Source of the DNA: an uncultured Collinsella sp.
GTDB taxonomy: Bacteria; Actinomycetota; Coriobacteriia; Coriobacteriales; Coriobacteriaceae
Direction: 5' to 3'
Assembly: GCA_902494765.1 (NCBI GenBank)
Contig: CABUUK010000009.1
Span: 1 to 49,364, forward strand
DNA length: 49,364 bases
Shown here: piece by piece, positions 41,822-48,887 of the stretch
Layout of the letters: the number at the start of each line of letters is the position of its first letter
Position numbering within the stretch: position 1 is the first letter of the stretch
The notes under the pieces: generated by a model
Seen by the model: the letters and a program-made list of their open reading frames with translations, nothing else
The model's database searches: none
Told to the model about the DNA's origin: nothing
Made by a program: the position numbers and the translations under genes

Positions 41822-42463
41822 TTAGAGCCCCAGGAGCTCCTTAACCTTGGCGATGATGGTCTCGTCGGTGGCGTTGGCAAAGAAGTACTCCTGGAAGTGC
41901 TCGCCGGCAAGTGCGCCCTTCACCAGGTCCTGATCGATCTCGCCCAGGACGTCGACGAGCGGACGCATGGTCACAGCGCGCACGCCGTCGAGGATCTTCT
42001 TGTTACGCTGCTCGGGCTCAACACGCTCGGCGGGGTAGCCGTTGCCCGAACCAAAGCCAAAGAGCTTCTCGAAGGTGTACTCAAGGTTGAGCTCCTGGCC
42101 CCAGCCGTTCTTAAGAGCGAAGGGCATGGCAACGGCGTTGCCGTCGTTGACCTGGGCAAAGGTGTAGGCGTCGAGCGGGTCGGCAACGTGGCCGCACAGC
42201 ACGCCGGGGAAGGAGTTGCAGGCGAGCATGGCGCCCTCGCCGGTGCCGCAGCCGGTCACGACGTAGTCGGCAGCACCGGAGTTCAGCAGCACGGCGGCAA
42301 GGATGCCGTTCTGCACGTAGGTGAGGGGCTTGGAGTCGGCGTCGGCATACATACCATAGTTAAAGACGGTGTGCCCCATGGGCTCGACAACCTTCTTAAG
42401 GGCAGCCTCGATCATAGGGTTCTTGGAGTTCTGAGAGTTCTCATTGATCAGAGCGATTTTCAT
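41822..42463 (-). CDS. RpiB/LacA-family isomerase, DhuI-like
   Basis: 213 residues, longer than ribose-5-phosphate isomerase B (about 150). The RpiB core is seen in MKIALINENSQNSKNPMIEAALKKV, ADYVVTGCGTGEGAMLACNSFPGVLCGHVADPLDAYTFAQVNDGNAVAMPF. Long RpiB-type proteins next to a KduD-like dehydrogenase have been described as isomerases of 4-deoxy-L-threo-5-hexosulose uronate (DhuI with DhuD in streptococci), replacing KduI. The KduD-like gene upstream and the GH105 gene support this role here. A pentose-phosphate or galactose-6-phosphate isomerase is the alternative. Confidence 0.82.
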   Translation of the reverse strand: MKIALINENSQNSKNPMIEAALKKVVEPMGHTVFNYGMYADADSKPLTYVQNGILAAVLLNSGAADYVVTGCGTGEGAMLACNSFPGVLCGHVADPLDAYTFAQVNDGNAVAMPFALKNGWGQELNLEYTFEKLFGFGSGNGYPAERVEPEQRNKKILDGVRAVTMRPLVDVLGEIDQDLVKGALAGEHFQEYFFANATDETIIAKVKELLGL

Positions 42464-42488
42464 TGCGAATTACCTTCCTATTTCTAAC

Positions 42489-42551
42489 TTGCGGTGGAAT
42501 AGTTCCTATTTATCCTGATAGATGGCCTATACAGGAACTATTTCACCGCAA
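42489..42551. repeat. Hairpin between kduD and the DhuI-like gene
   Basis: GCGGTGGAATAGTTCCT (42491-42507) pairs with AGGAACTATTTCACCGC (42533-42549) with one mismatch, extended by TTG/CAA. It shares the TTGCGGTGGAATA edge with the hairpin at 39568-39632. The rest of the gap to 42694 also holds an imperfect inverted repeat (GGCTTGAG near 42591 and CTCAAGCC near 42678). Confidence 0.7.
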
Positions 42552-42694
42552 CTATTACATTGGCCTTAATGTGGGCGTGCGGTGAGCGAGCGGGCTTGAG
42601 GCGGAGCAGGTTGCCTTGAAAGAGGAGGGAAGCGTACTTGGGTACGCGACCGACGATTGAAAGGCAAGATGCCCGTCTCAAGCCCGCGCAGCGC

Positions 42695-43504
42695 CTAAGC
42701 AGGTTGCTTGCCGATGTAAGCCAGAATGCCGCCGTCGACATAGAGGATGTGGCCGTTGACGAAGTTCGATGCATCGGAAGCCAAGAACACGGCGGGGCCC
42801 TTCAGGTCCTCGGGCGTGCCCCAACGGGCTGCTGGCGTCTTGGCAATGATGAACTGGTCAAACGGGTGGCGGCTGCCGTCGGGCTGCGTCTCGCGCAGCG
42901 GTGCGGTCTGCGGCGTGGCGATGTAGCCGGGTCCAATGCCGTTGCACTGGATGTTGGCCTCGCCAAACTCGGAGCAGATGTTCTTGGTGAGCATCTTGAG
43001 TCCGCCCTTGGCCGCGGCATAGCCGGCGATGGTCTCGCGGCCCAGCTCGCTCATCATCGAGCAGATGTTGATGATCTTGCCGTGGCCCTTGGCGATCATG
43101 CCGGGCAGGCAGGCCTTGGACACGATAAACGGTGCGTTGAGGTCAATATCGACGACGCGGCGGAAGTCCTCGGCGCTCATGTCGAGCATCGGGGTGCGCT
43201 GGATGACGCCAGCGTTGTTGACCAGGATGTCGGGCGTGGTGCCAAAGTCGGTCTCGATCTTGGCGATGAGCTCGGCGACGACGGCCTCGTCGGTGACGTC
43301 TGCCACGTAACCATGAGCCTCAAAGCCCAGCTCGCGGTAGTGCTTCTCGGCCTCGGCTACCTTGTCGGCGTGACGTGCGTTAAAGGCGATCTTGGCGCCG
43401 GCCTCTCCGAGCGCCTCGGCGATGGCCATGCCAATGCCATAGGTGGCGCCGGTTACGAGCGCGACCTTGCCATCCAGGCGGAAGCTGTCCATAAGATCAG
43501 ACAT
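42695..43504 (-). CDS. kduD: SDR-family dehydrogenase, 2-dehydro-3-deoxygluconate 5-dehydrogenase KduD/DhuD type
   Basis: Interconverts 2,5-diketo-3-deoxygluconate and KDG with NAD(P)H. 269 residues from ATG 43504 (AAAGGA upstream); the earlier ATG at 43531 overlaps an operator-like site. The family features are LDGKVALVTGATYGIGMAIAEALGEAG (cofactor loop), NNAGVIQRTP, INICSMMSELGRETIAGYAAAKGGL (Ser, Tyr, Lys) and a C-terminal DGGILAYIGKQPA. The operator copy upstream links it to the LacI regulon, and the isomerase downstream supports the assignment. Confidence 0.87.
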   Translation of the reverse strand: MSDLMDSFRLDGKVALVTGATYGIGMAIAEALGEAGAKIAFNARHADKVAEAEKHYRELGFEAHGYVADVTDEAVVAELIAKIETDFGTTPDILVNNAGVIQRTPMLDMSAEDFRRVVDIDLNAPFIVSKACLPGMIAKGHGKIINICSMMSELGRETIAGYAAAKGGLKMLTKNICSEFGEANIQCNGIGPGYIATPQTAPLRETQPDGSRHPFDQFIIAKTPAARWGTPEDLKGPAVFLASDASNFVNGHILYVDGGILAYIGKQPA

Positions 43505-43518
43505 AGCGATCCTTTCAA

Positions 43519-43638
43519 AAGAAACGTTCATCTATATAAGTCTTGCTTTTCATACAAGGTCAGTATAGGAGAAGCGGCGTAATAGCCACCCCTTATTCCC
43601 TAAAATCAGGTGAACGTTCACTTTTAAAAGGCGAACGG
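43519..43638 (-). promoter_or_regulatory. kduD upstream region with LacI operator
   Basis: GGTGAACGTTCACT at 43609-43622 matches the pectin operator at 13 of 14 positions. A weak second copy around GAAACGTTCATC lies at 43521-43532 near the kduD start. A single half-site CCGTTCG (minus strand, 43638-43632) precedes the operator by 9 nt; its partner is not convincing. Confidence 0.6.
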
Positions 43639-43664
43639 TAGTCTCGCCCTTGCCGTGCGGACGT

Positions 43665-44357
43665 CTATTTGCTCTGTTCCTGCGCTCCCTCTGCGATCAT
43701 GTTGCGGTTGTACACCAGATGCAGGTACATCGCGTCGTGCGCTGCGGTGGGATTGCGCGCGGCGATGGCGTCGGCCACGCCACGGTGGGTGCGGATGGTC
43801 TCCTCAACCAGCTTTTTGCCGGTCACGTCAATAAACAGGGGGACAGACGCCTTGAGCACGCCCATTAGGCGGGGAACGACGAGGTTTCCGGAGCTCTCGG
43901 CAATGGCATTGTGGAACGCGGTGTCGGCGGCGGAGTAATCCTCACCGGCCTCGGCCAGGCGCTCGGATTCGTCGCAGAGCTCTTTGATACAGACGACCTG
44001 GTCGTTGGTTGCGTGCTCGGCTGCCATGCGTGCAATCTGCGGCTCGATCATAAAGCGCACCTCGAGTAGGTCGCGCGCCAGACGCTGCTTGTCGTCGATA
44101 AAGGTAAAGCCCAGCGGGTCGTCGGCAACGCCGGGGTTTGATGCCACATAGGTGCCCGAGCCCTGCTTAATGCGCACGATGTTGCGCGACTGCAGCAGCT
44201 TCATGGCTTCGCGTACGGTGCTCCTGCCAGCACCCAGGCGCTCGACGAGCACAGCCTCCTTGGGCAGGCGGTCGCCTTGCTCAAGATGCTCATCCAGGAT
44301 CAGTTGAATGATTTTATCTGCTATCTGCTCGGGGAGTCCCGAATCGGCTCGTGCCAC
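43665..44357 (-). CDS. GntR-family regulator, FadR subfamily
   Basis: 230 residues. The N-terminal winged helix (IADKIIQLILDEHLEQGDRLPKEAVLVERLGAGRSTVREAMKLLQSRNIVRIKQGSGTYVA) is joined to an all-helical FCD ligand domain with metal-binding Asp and His residues (EVRFMIEPQIARMAAEHA, DTAFHNAIAESSGN, HRGVADAIAARNP). It is divergent from gntP and the dehydratase gene and probably represses them, with an aldonate or KDG-like effector. Candidate sites are the ATCAGA-type repeats and a 9-bp-arm palindrome in the shared region. Confidence 0.9.
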   Translation of the reverse strand: MARADSGLPEQIADKIIQLILDEHLEQGDRLPKEAVLVERLGAGRSTVREAMKLLQSRNIVRIKQGSGTYVASNPGVADDPLGFTFIDDKQRLARDLLEVRFMIEPQIARMAAEHATNDQVVCIKELCDESERLAEAGEDYSAADTAFHNAIAESSGNLVVPRLMGVLKASVPLFIDVTGKKLVEETIRTHRGVADAIAARNPTAAHDAMYLHLVYNRNMIAEGAQEQSK

Positions 44358-44451
44358 GCTTCACCTCATATCAAAAGAATTCATCAGAGCTATTCTAGCT
44401 CATTTACAGAAGCCGCGGTGGTTCGCTCCGACAATGGAGAGCTGTAAGTAG

Positions 44452-44577
44452 CCGTTTACCGTCAAAAACAGATCGTTCAGGAAATACATCAGATGTATTT
44501 TGAAAAAAGTTTCCCTTTTAAACATCAGACCTATTGAGAACACGCTATAGTCTAAGGCGAATTCAAAAGGTCTGATG
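44452..44577 (+). promoter_or_regulatory. gntP control region: direct-repeat box, palindrome, CATCAGACCT repeats
   Basis: Direct-repeat box CCGTTTA (44452-44458), 14 nt with AAAAA, TCGTTCA (44473-44479). A perfect palindrome AAATACATC-A-GATGTATTT follows at 44482-44500. CATCAGACCT (44523-44532) is mirrored by AGGTCTGATG (44568-44577) around a -10-like TATAGT (44546-44551), and another CATCAG lies at 44382-44387 before gntR. These are the likely FadR-type operators. Confidence 0.65.
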
Positions 44578-44590
44578 AATTGGAGGAAAG

Positions 44591-45952
44591 ATGTCAGACC
44601 CAACGTTTATGGCCGACCCCACCAGGCTGGTCATCGCCGCTATCGTGGGCATCGCGCTGCTGCTTGCGCTCATCATTAAGTTCAAGCTGCATCCTGTGCT
44701 TTCGATGATGGTCTCGGCGCTCGCGATCGGCATCGGCGCCGGTATGCCGCTCGACCTGGTGGCGGACACTGTCACCAAGGGCGTGGGAACCACGCTGCAA
44801 AACATCGCCCTGCTCATTGGCCTCGGCTCGATGTTTGGCCAGATTCTTGAGGAGAGCGGCGGCGCCAAGAAGATCGCCCAGACCTTCATCGATACCTTTG
44901 GGCAGGGTCATTCCAGCTGGGCGCTGGGCATTACCGGTCTGGTTATCGGCACTACGGTGTTCTTTGAGGCGGGCGTAGTCGTTTTGATTCCGCTTGCGTT
45001 TAGCGTGGCATCGCAGACCAAAAAGTCGACGCTCTACTACGGCATCGCGCTGCTCGCAGGACTTGCCGCTGGCTATGCGTTTGTGCCGCCATCGGCCGGT
45101 TCGGTTCTGGTCGCCGGCACGCTCGGTGTCGACCTGGGCACCATGATTCTCGTCGGTATCCCTACCGCCTTCATCGCCATGGCGATCGCCGGCGTCATCT
45201 GGGGTCGCAACGTGGGCGGTCGCATTTTTACCGATGTTCCGGAGCACTTTACCTCTGCCGAGGGTGCGAGCGACGAAAAGGAGCTTCCCTCCTTTGGCAT
45301 GGTGCTTGCCATCGTGCTCACGCCGCTTTGTCTGATTTTGCTGGGCACGTTGTCCTCTTATATCCCCATGCCCGCCGAGCTCGCCTCGATTCTCGCCTTC
45401 CTGGGCAAGCCGTTTGTCGCTTTGACGCTCGCCACGCTCGTCGCGATGTATCTGCTGGGCGCGCGGCGCGGCTACTCCGGCGCCGAGCTCAAGGCCCTGC
45501 TCGACCGCTCTCTTAAGCCCGTCGGCATGATCTTGCTGGTTATCGCCTGTGGCGGCGTCATTCGCTGGATGCTGCAAGACTGCGGCTTGGGCCAGGTTAT
45601 CGGCCCTATGCTCGAGGCCTCACCGCTGCCTTTGGTGGTCGTTGCCTTTTTGATTGCCGTCATGGTGCGTGCCTCTGTCGGCAGCTCCATCGTCGCTATG
45701 ACCATGGCATCGGGCATTATGGCCGCCATGCCCGCGGTTGCAGGAGCCTCGGTGCTCATGCGTGCCGCCATCTGTCTTGCTATCTGCGGCGGTGCCACGG
45801 CCCTCTCGCACGTCAACGATGCCGGTTTTTGGATGTGCTCCTCGTTCCTGGAGATTGACGAGAAGACCACCCTCAAGTCCTGGACCGTTATGGAGACGCT
45901 CATCGGCCTTTCGGGTCTTGCCTGCGCCCTGGTGATTTCGTTCTTCGCCTAG
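44591..45952 (+). CDS. Gluconate/aldonate:H+ symporter, GntP family
   Basis: 453 residues, about 12-14 helices, with GntP family features LLIALGSMFGQILEESGGA-like (LLIGLGSMFGQILEESGGAKKIAQTFI), GTTVFFEAGVVVLIPLAF, GYAFVPPSAGSVLVAGTLGVDLG and GGATALSHVNDAGFWM. GGAGGAAAG precedes ATG 44591. Followed by an IlvD/Edd dehydratase and divergent from a FadR-type regulator, so it probably imports gluconate or a related sugar acid. Confidence 0.92.
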   Translation: MSDPTFMADPTRLVIAAIVGIALLLALIIKFKLHPVLSMMVSALAIGIGAGMPLDLVADTVTKGVGTTLQNIALLIGLGSMFGQILEESGGAKKIAQTFIDTFGQGHSSWALGITGLVIGTTVFFEAGVVVLIPLAFSVASQTKKSTLYYGIALLAGLAAGYAFVPPSAGSVLVAGTLGVDLGTMILVGIPTAFIAMAIAGVIWGRNVGGRIFTDVPEHFTSAEGASDEKELPSFGMVLAIVLTPLCLILLGTLSSYIPMPAELASILAFLGKPFVALTLATLVAMYLLGARRGYSGAELKALLDRSLKPVGMILLVIACGGVIRWMLQDCGLGQVIGPMLEASPLPLVVVAFLIAVMVRASVGSSIVAMTMASGIMAAMPAVAGASVLMRAAICLAICGGATALSHVNDAGFWMCSSFLEIDEKTTLKSWTVMETLIGLSGLACALVISFFA

Positions 45953-46059
45953 TTCGCGTAGCTAAGCATCTTCCGCCGAGTGCATCGCTCGGTACCCATT
46001 TCACCTGATTCATTAACCAACGATTGGTACAACCGTTCAAACCAAAAGAGGAGAGCATT

Positions 46060-47838
46060 ATGGACGAGAAGACCAAGGCACAGATTCAGCAGGAGGCAGC
46101 CGACTTGGTTGCCAAGCTGCAGCCGCGTTCCGGCAAGTTTCGCACCATCAGCCCCGAGATGGACCCGCTGCGTCTGGGCTCTGGCTGGTCCATCGAAGAT
46201 CTGGACAAGCCGCAGGTCATTATCGAGTCGACGTTCGGCGACTCGCACCCGGGTTCTGCCGGCCTGTTTGAGCTGGTCGAGGAGGTCCGTGCTGGCGTTG
46301 CCGAGGCTGGCGGTCATGGTGCTCGTTACTTCTGCACCGATATCTGCGACGGCGAGGCCCAGGGACACGACGGCATTAACTACTCGCTGCCCAGCCGCGA
46401 CATGATCGCCAACATGATCGAGATCCATGCCAAGGCCACTCCGTTCGACGCCGGCGTCTTTGTCGCCAGCTGCGATAAGGGCCTGCCTGCGAACCTCATG
46501 GCCATGGGCCGCATCAACATCCCCTCCATCGTCGTTACCGGCGGTGTCATGGATGCAGGCCCCGACCTGCTGACCCTGGAGCAGCTCGGCGCCATCTCTG
46601 CCCGCTACGAGCGCGGCGAGATCTCCCGCGAGGAGCTTGAGTTTGCCAAGCACAACGCATGCCCCAGCTGCGGCGCCTGCTCGTTTATGGGCACCGCGTC
46701 GACCATGCAGGTTACCGCCGAGGCCCTGGGCCTTATGCTCCCCGGCACGGCCCTGCTGCCCGCTACCAGCTCCGACCTGCGCGAGTTTGCCCGCGAGGCC
46801 GGCCGCCAGTCCGTGTGGCTCTCCGAGCACAACCTGTGTCCGTGTGACATCGTGACCAAGGAGTCCTTCGAGAACCTCATCATGGTCCACGGCGCCATCT
46901 CCGGTTCCACCAACTCGCTGCTGCACATCCCCGCGATCGCCCGCGAGTTTGGCATCGAGATGTCCGCCGACGATTTCGATCGCCTGCACCGTGGCGCCCA
47001 CTACCTGCTCAACGTTCGCCCCGCAGGCGAGTGGCCGGCGCAGTTCTTCTACTATGCGGGCGGCGTGCCGCGCATCATGGAGGAGATCAAGTCGATGCTC
47101 CACCTCGACGTTATGACCGTCACCGGCAAGACTCTCGGCGAGAACCTCGAGGACCTCAAGAACAACGGTTACTACGAGAAGTGCGGTCGTTACCTTGAGA
47201 AGTGGAATCTCAAGCGCGAGGACATCATCCGTCCGTTTGACCAGGCCTTCGGTACCGACGGTTCCATCGCCATCCTCCACGGCAATCTTGCTCCCGAGGG
47301 CGCGGTCGTCAAGCACACCGTCGTTCCGCGCGAGATGTTCCAGGCTACGCTCAAGGCCCGTCCGTTCGACTGCGAGGAGGACGCCATTCACGCCGTCCTG
47401 ACGCACGAGGTCGAGCCCGGCGACGCCGTCATCATTCGTTATGAGGGCCCCAAGGGTTCCGGCATGCCCGAGATGTTCTACACCACCGAAGCTATCGCCA
47501 GCGACCCCGAGCTGGGCGCGAGCATTGCCCTGATCACTGACGGCCGCTTCTCCGGCGCCTCCAAGGGCCCGGCTATCGGTCACGTTTCGCCCGAGGCTGC
47601 CGTGGGCGGCCCGATTGCCCTGATCGAGGAGGGTGACCTGATCCAGATCAACATCCCCGAGCGCTCGCTGTCCATCGTGGGCATCGCCGGTAAGGAGATG
47701 GAGCCGGCCGAGGTCGACGCCGTCCTGGCCGAGCGCCGAGCCGCTTGGAAACCCAAGGCTAATCGCTATACCTCCGGCACGCTCAAGTTCTTTACCGAGC
47801 ATGCAGTTTCCGCCATTCAGGGTGGCTACATGGAGTAG
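46060..47838 (+). CDS. IlvD/Edd-family sugar-acid dehydratase
   Basis: 592 residues from ATG 46060 (AAAAGAGGAGAG upstream). The iron-sulphur dehydratase family motifs are present: CTDICDGEAQGHDGINYSLPSRD, SCDKGLPANLMAMGR, CPSCGACSFMGTASTMQ, and GRFSGASKGPAIGHVSPEAAVGGPIAL. Members include dihydroxy-acid dehydratase, phosphogluconate dehydratase and aldonate dehydratases. Location 107 nt after gntP and no branched-chain amino acid genes nearby argue for an aldonate dehydratase yielding a 2-keto-3-deoxy acid. A palindrome ACCAA-CGA-TTGGT at 46016-46028 lies just upstream. Confidence 0.88.
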   Translation: MDEKTKAQIQQEAADLVAKLQPRSGKFRTISPEMDPLRLGSGWSIEDLDKPQVIIESTFGDSHPGSAGLFELVEEVRAGVAEAGGHGARYFCTDICDGEAQGHDGINYSLPSRDMIANMIEIHAKATPFDAGVFVASCDKGLPANLMAMGRINIPSIVVTGGVMDAGPDLLTLEQLGAISARYERGEISREELEFAKHNACPSCGACSFMGTASTMQVTAEALGLMLPGTALLPATSSDLREFAREAGRQSVWLSEHNLCPCDIVTKESFENLIMVHGAISGSTNSLLHIPAIAREFGIEMSADDFDRLHRGAHYLLNVRPAGEWPAQFFYYAGGVPRIMEEIKSMLHLDVMTVTGKTLGENLEDLKNNGYYEKCGRYLEKWNLKREDIIRPFDQAFGTDGSIAILHGNLAPEGAVVKHTVVPREMFQATLKARPFDCEEDAIHAVLTHEVEPGDAVIIRYEGPKGSGMPEMFYTTEAIASDPELGASIALITDGRFSGASKGPAIGHVSPEAAVGGPIALIEEGDLIQINIPERSLSIVGIAGKEMEPAEVDAVLAERRAAWKPKANRYTSGTLKFFTEHAVSAIQGGYME

Positions 47839-47966
47839 CGCCCATGCGCATCAAATATCTCCTCTCATAGATGTGCGGCACAAAGAGCCCCGAGCCACGT
47901 CACCGGGGCGCGTTGTTCAGCGCCGCCGGGGCGCTCCACTCAAACGACAAGAGACGTCTTACGCAA

Positions 47967-48004
47967 GCGCCCGCGTCCGTGGATAAAACCACGGGCGTGG
48001 GCGC
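47967..48004. terminator. Bidirectional terminator between dehydratase and ArsC-like genes
   Basis: GCGCCCGCGTCCGTGG and CCACGGGCGTGGGCGC pair at 14 of 16 positions around a 6-nt loop between convergent genes. A direct repeat of CTTTATTCCCAGCC follows twice at about 48009-48037 and includes the end of the ArsC-like gene. Confidence 0.7.
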
Positions 48005-48025
48005 TTCACTTTATTCCCAGCCGCT

Positions 48026-48367
48026 TTATTCCCAGCCCTTCCACACGTCAGGCTCGTGGCCAACGGTTGCCTGGCGGCCGTTGCGAACGATGGGCTCACG
48101 AAGAATCTGCTGGTTATCGAGCACCTTTTCGAACTTCTGGTCGGCAGCAAGATACTGTACGAGCGCAACCGTGTCGGCATCTTTCGCCTTTGGGTCGATC
48201 ACAGCGTCGATCCCGCCGACGGCGCGCGCCACGCTTTCGAGCTCGCCTTTGCTCATCCCCTTTTCCTTCAAGTCGATGAACTGGAACTTCACACGACGTT
48301 CCTTGAAATAGCGCTGCGCCTTCTTAGTATCGAAGCTTTTCTTCGTGCCGAATATCTGGATGTTCAT
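48026..48367 (-). CDS. ArsC/Spx-family thioredoxin-fold protein lacking the usual cysteine
   Basis: 113 residues. The ArsC/Spx fold is recognisable (MNIQIFGTKKSFDTKKAQRYFKERRVKFQFIDL, GGIDAVIDPKAKD, ILREPIVRNGRQATVGHEPDVWKGWE). In this subgroup GTKK is normally followed by Cys; here residue 11 is Ser and the protein has no cysteine at all, so arsenate reduction by the classical mechanism is unlikely. It may be a regulatory (Spx-like) or relic protein. AAGGCGG-like bases lie upstream of the start. Confidence 0.88.
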   Translation of the reverse strand: MNIQIFGTKKSFDTKKAQRYFKERRVKFQFIDLKEKGMSKGELESVARAVGGIDAVIDPKAKDADTVALVQYLAADQKFEKVLDNQQILREPIVRNGRQATVGHEPDVWKGWE

Positions 48368-48651
48368 ACGTACCGCCTTCGCTCAATTCTCGTCCGTCCA
48401 TGATATGACAAGGGAGCCGAGCAAAAACAGAGCAGGCGGAGATGGAGGAGGACGGCGACCGACCGTCGGCAAGAGTCGGCCGGATCGGACTGGCGCCCAG
48501 CGCGCGCCGGCGACACGCTCGCAGCTGCACACATAGCCGATGTACAAGCTCGCCGCGGCGTTCCCTCGCCCCGCGGTGTGGCGATAGAGAAGCACGCCAC
48601 CCGTCAACGATGGCGCCTCGGTGAAGAAAATCAACGTCTGGGTTACATCCC
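48368..48651. other. GC-rich intergenic stretch, no gene seen
   Basis: Open frames on both strands here lack ribosome sites and resemble no family. A few GC hairpins (for example CCGCGGCG/CGCCCCGCGG near 48562-48585) are visible, without a recognisable RNA family. Confidence 0.4.
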
Positions 48652-48680
48652 TTGAAAGGGGCGAAGACGGCTGCTAGTAT
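48652..48680 (+). promoter_or_regulatory. Strong promoter upstream of the MFS transporter gene
   Basis: TTGAAA (48652-48657), exactly 17 nt, TAGTAT (48675-48680). Transcription would start near 48687, leaving a leader of about 200 nt before the transporter gene. Confidence 0.7.
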
Positions 48681-48691
48681 ACCTCCCCGCT

Positions 48692-48804
48692 ATGAAGGAT
48701 TTGACCAAAGCATACATCGCAATTCGGCGGCCCCTGGTATACGGGGCCTCTCCTGTTGTTCCCCAAGTGCGCTCTGAGCAGCCGCTTTCTTCCTGTCGTA
48801 TCTG
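48692..48804 (+). CDS. Possible 37-codon leader peptide before the MFS gene
   Basis: An ATG frame of 37 codons starts about 5 nt after the predicted transcription start and ends just before a hairpin (ATGCACG/CGTGCAT, 48805-48825). A second hairpin, GGCCCC/GGGGCC, lies within it (about 48736-48755). Leader peptides before drug-efflux genes can mediate attenuation; there is no further support, so this is tentative. Confidence 0.3.
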
Positions 48805-48887
48805 ATGCACGCATAGCACGTGCATGTTATTTCGCCCGTGGGCCGGCGCGCCTTCGGCGAAGAATCGAATAGATACGAAGGAAGCTT

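Noticed and set aside
46016..46028. ACCAA-CGA-TTGGT palindrome as a LacI operator
   Set aside because: It occurs once, lies between two genes of the same operon, and differs from both operator types in the window; kept only as a remark in the dehydratase entry.
46024..46059. Upstream in-frame start for the IlvD/Edd dehydratase
   Set aside because: ATG 46060 has a good ribosome site at the right distance; the upstream ATG has none and adds residues that look non-coding.
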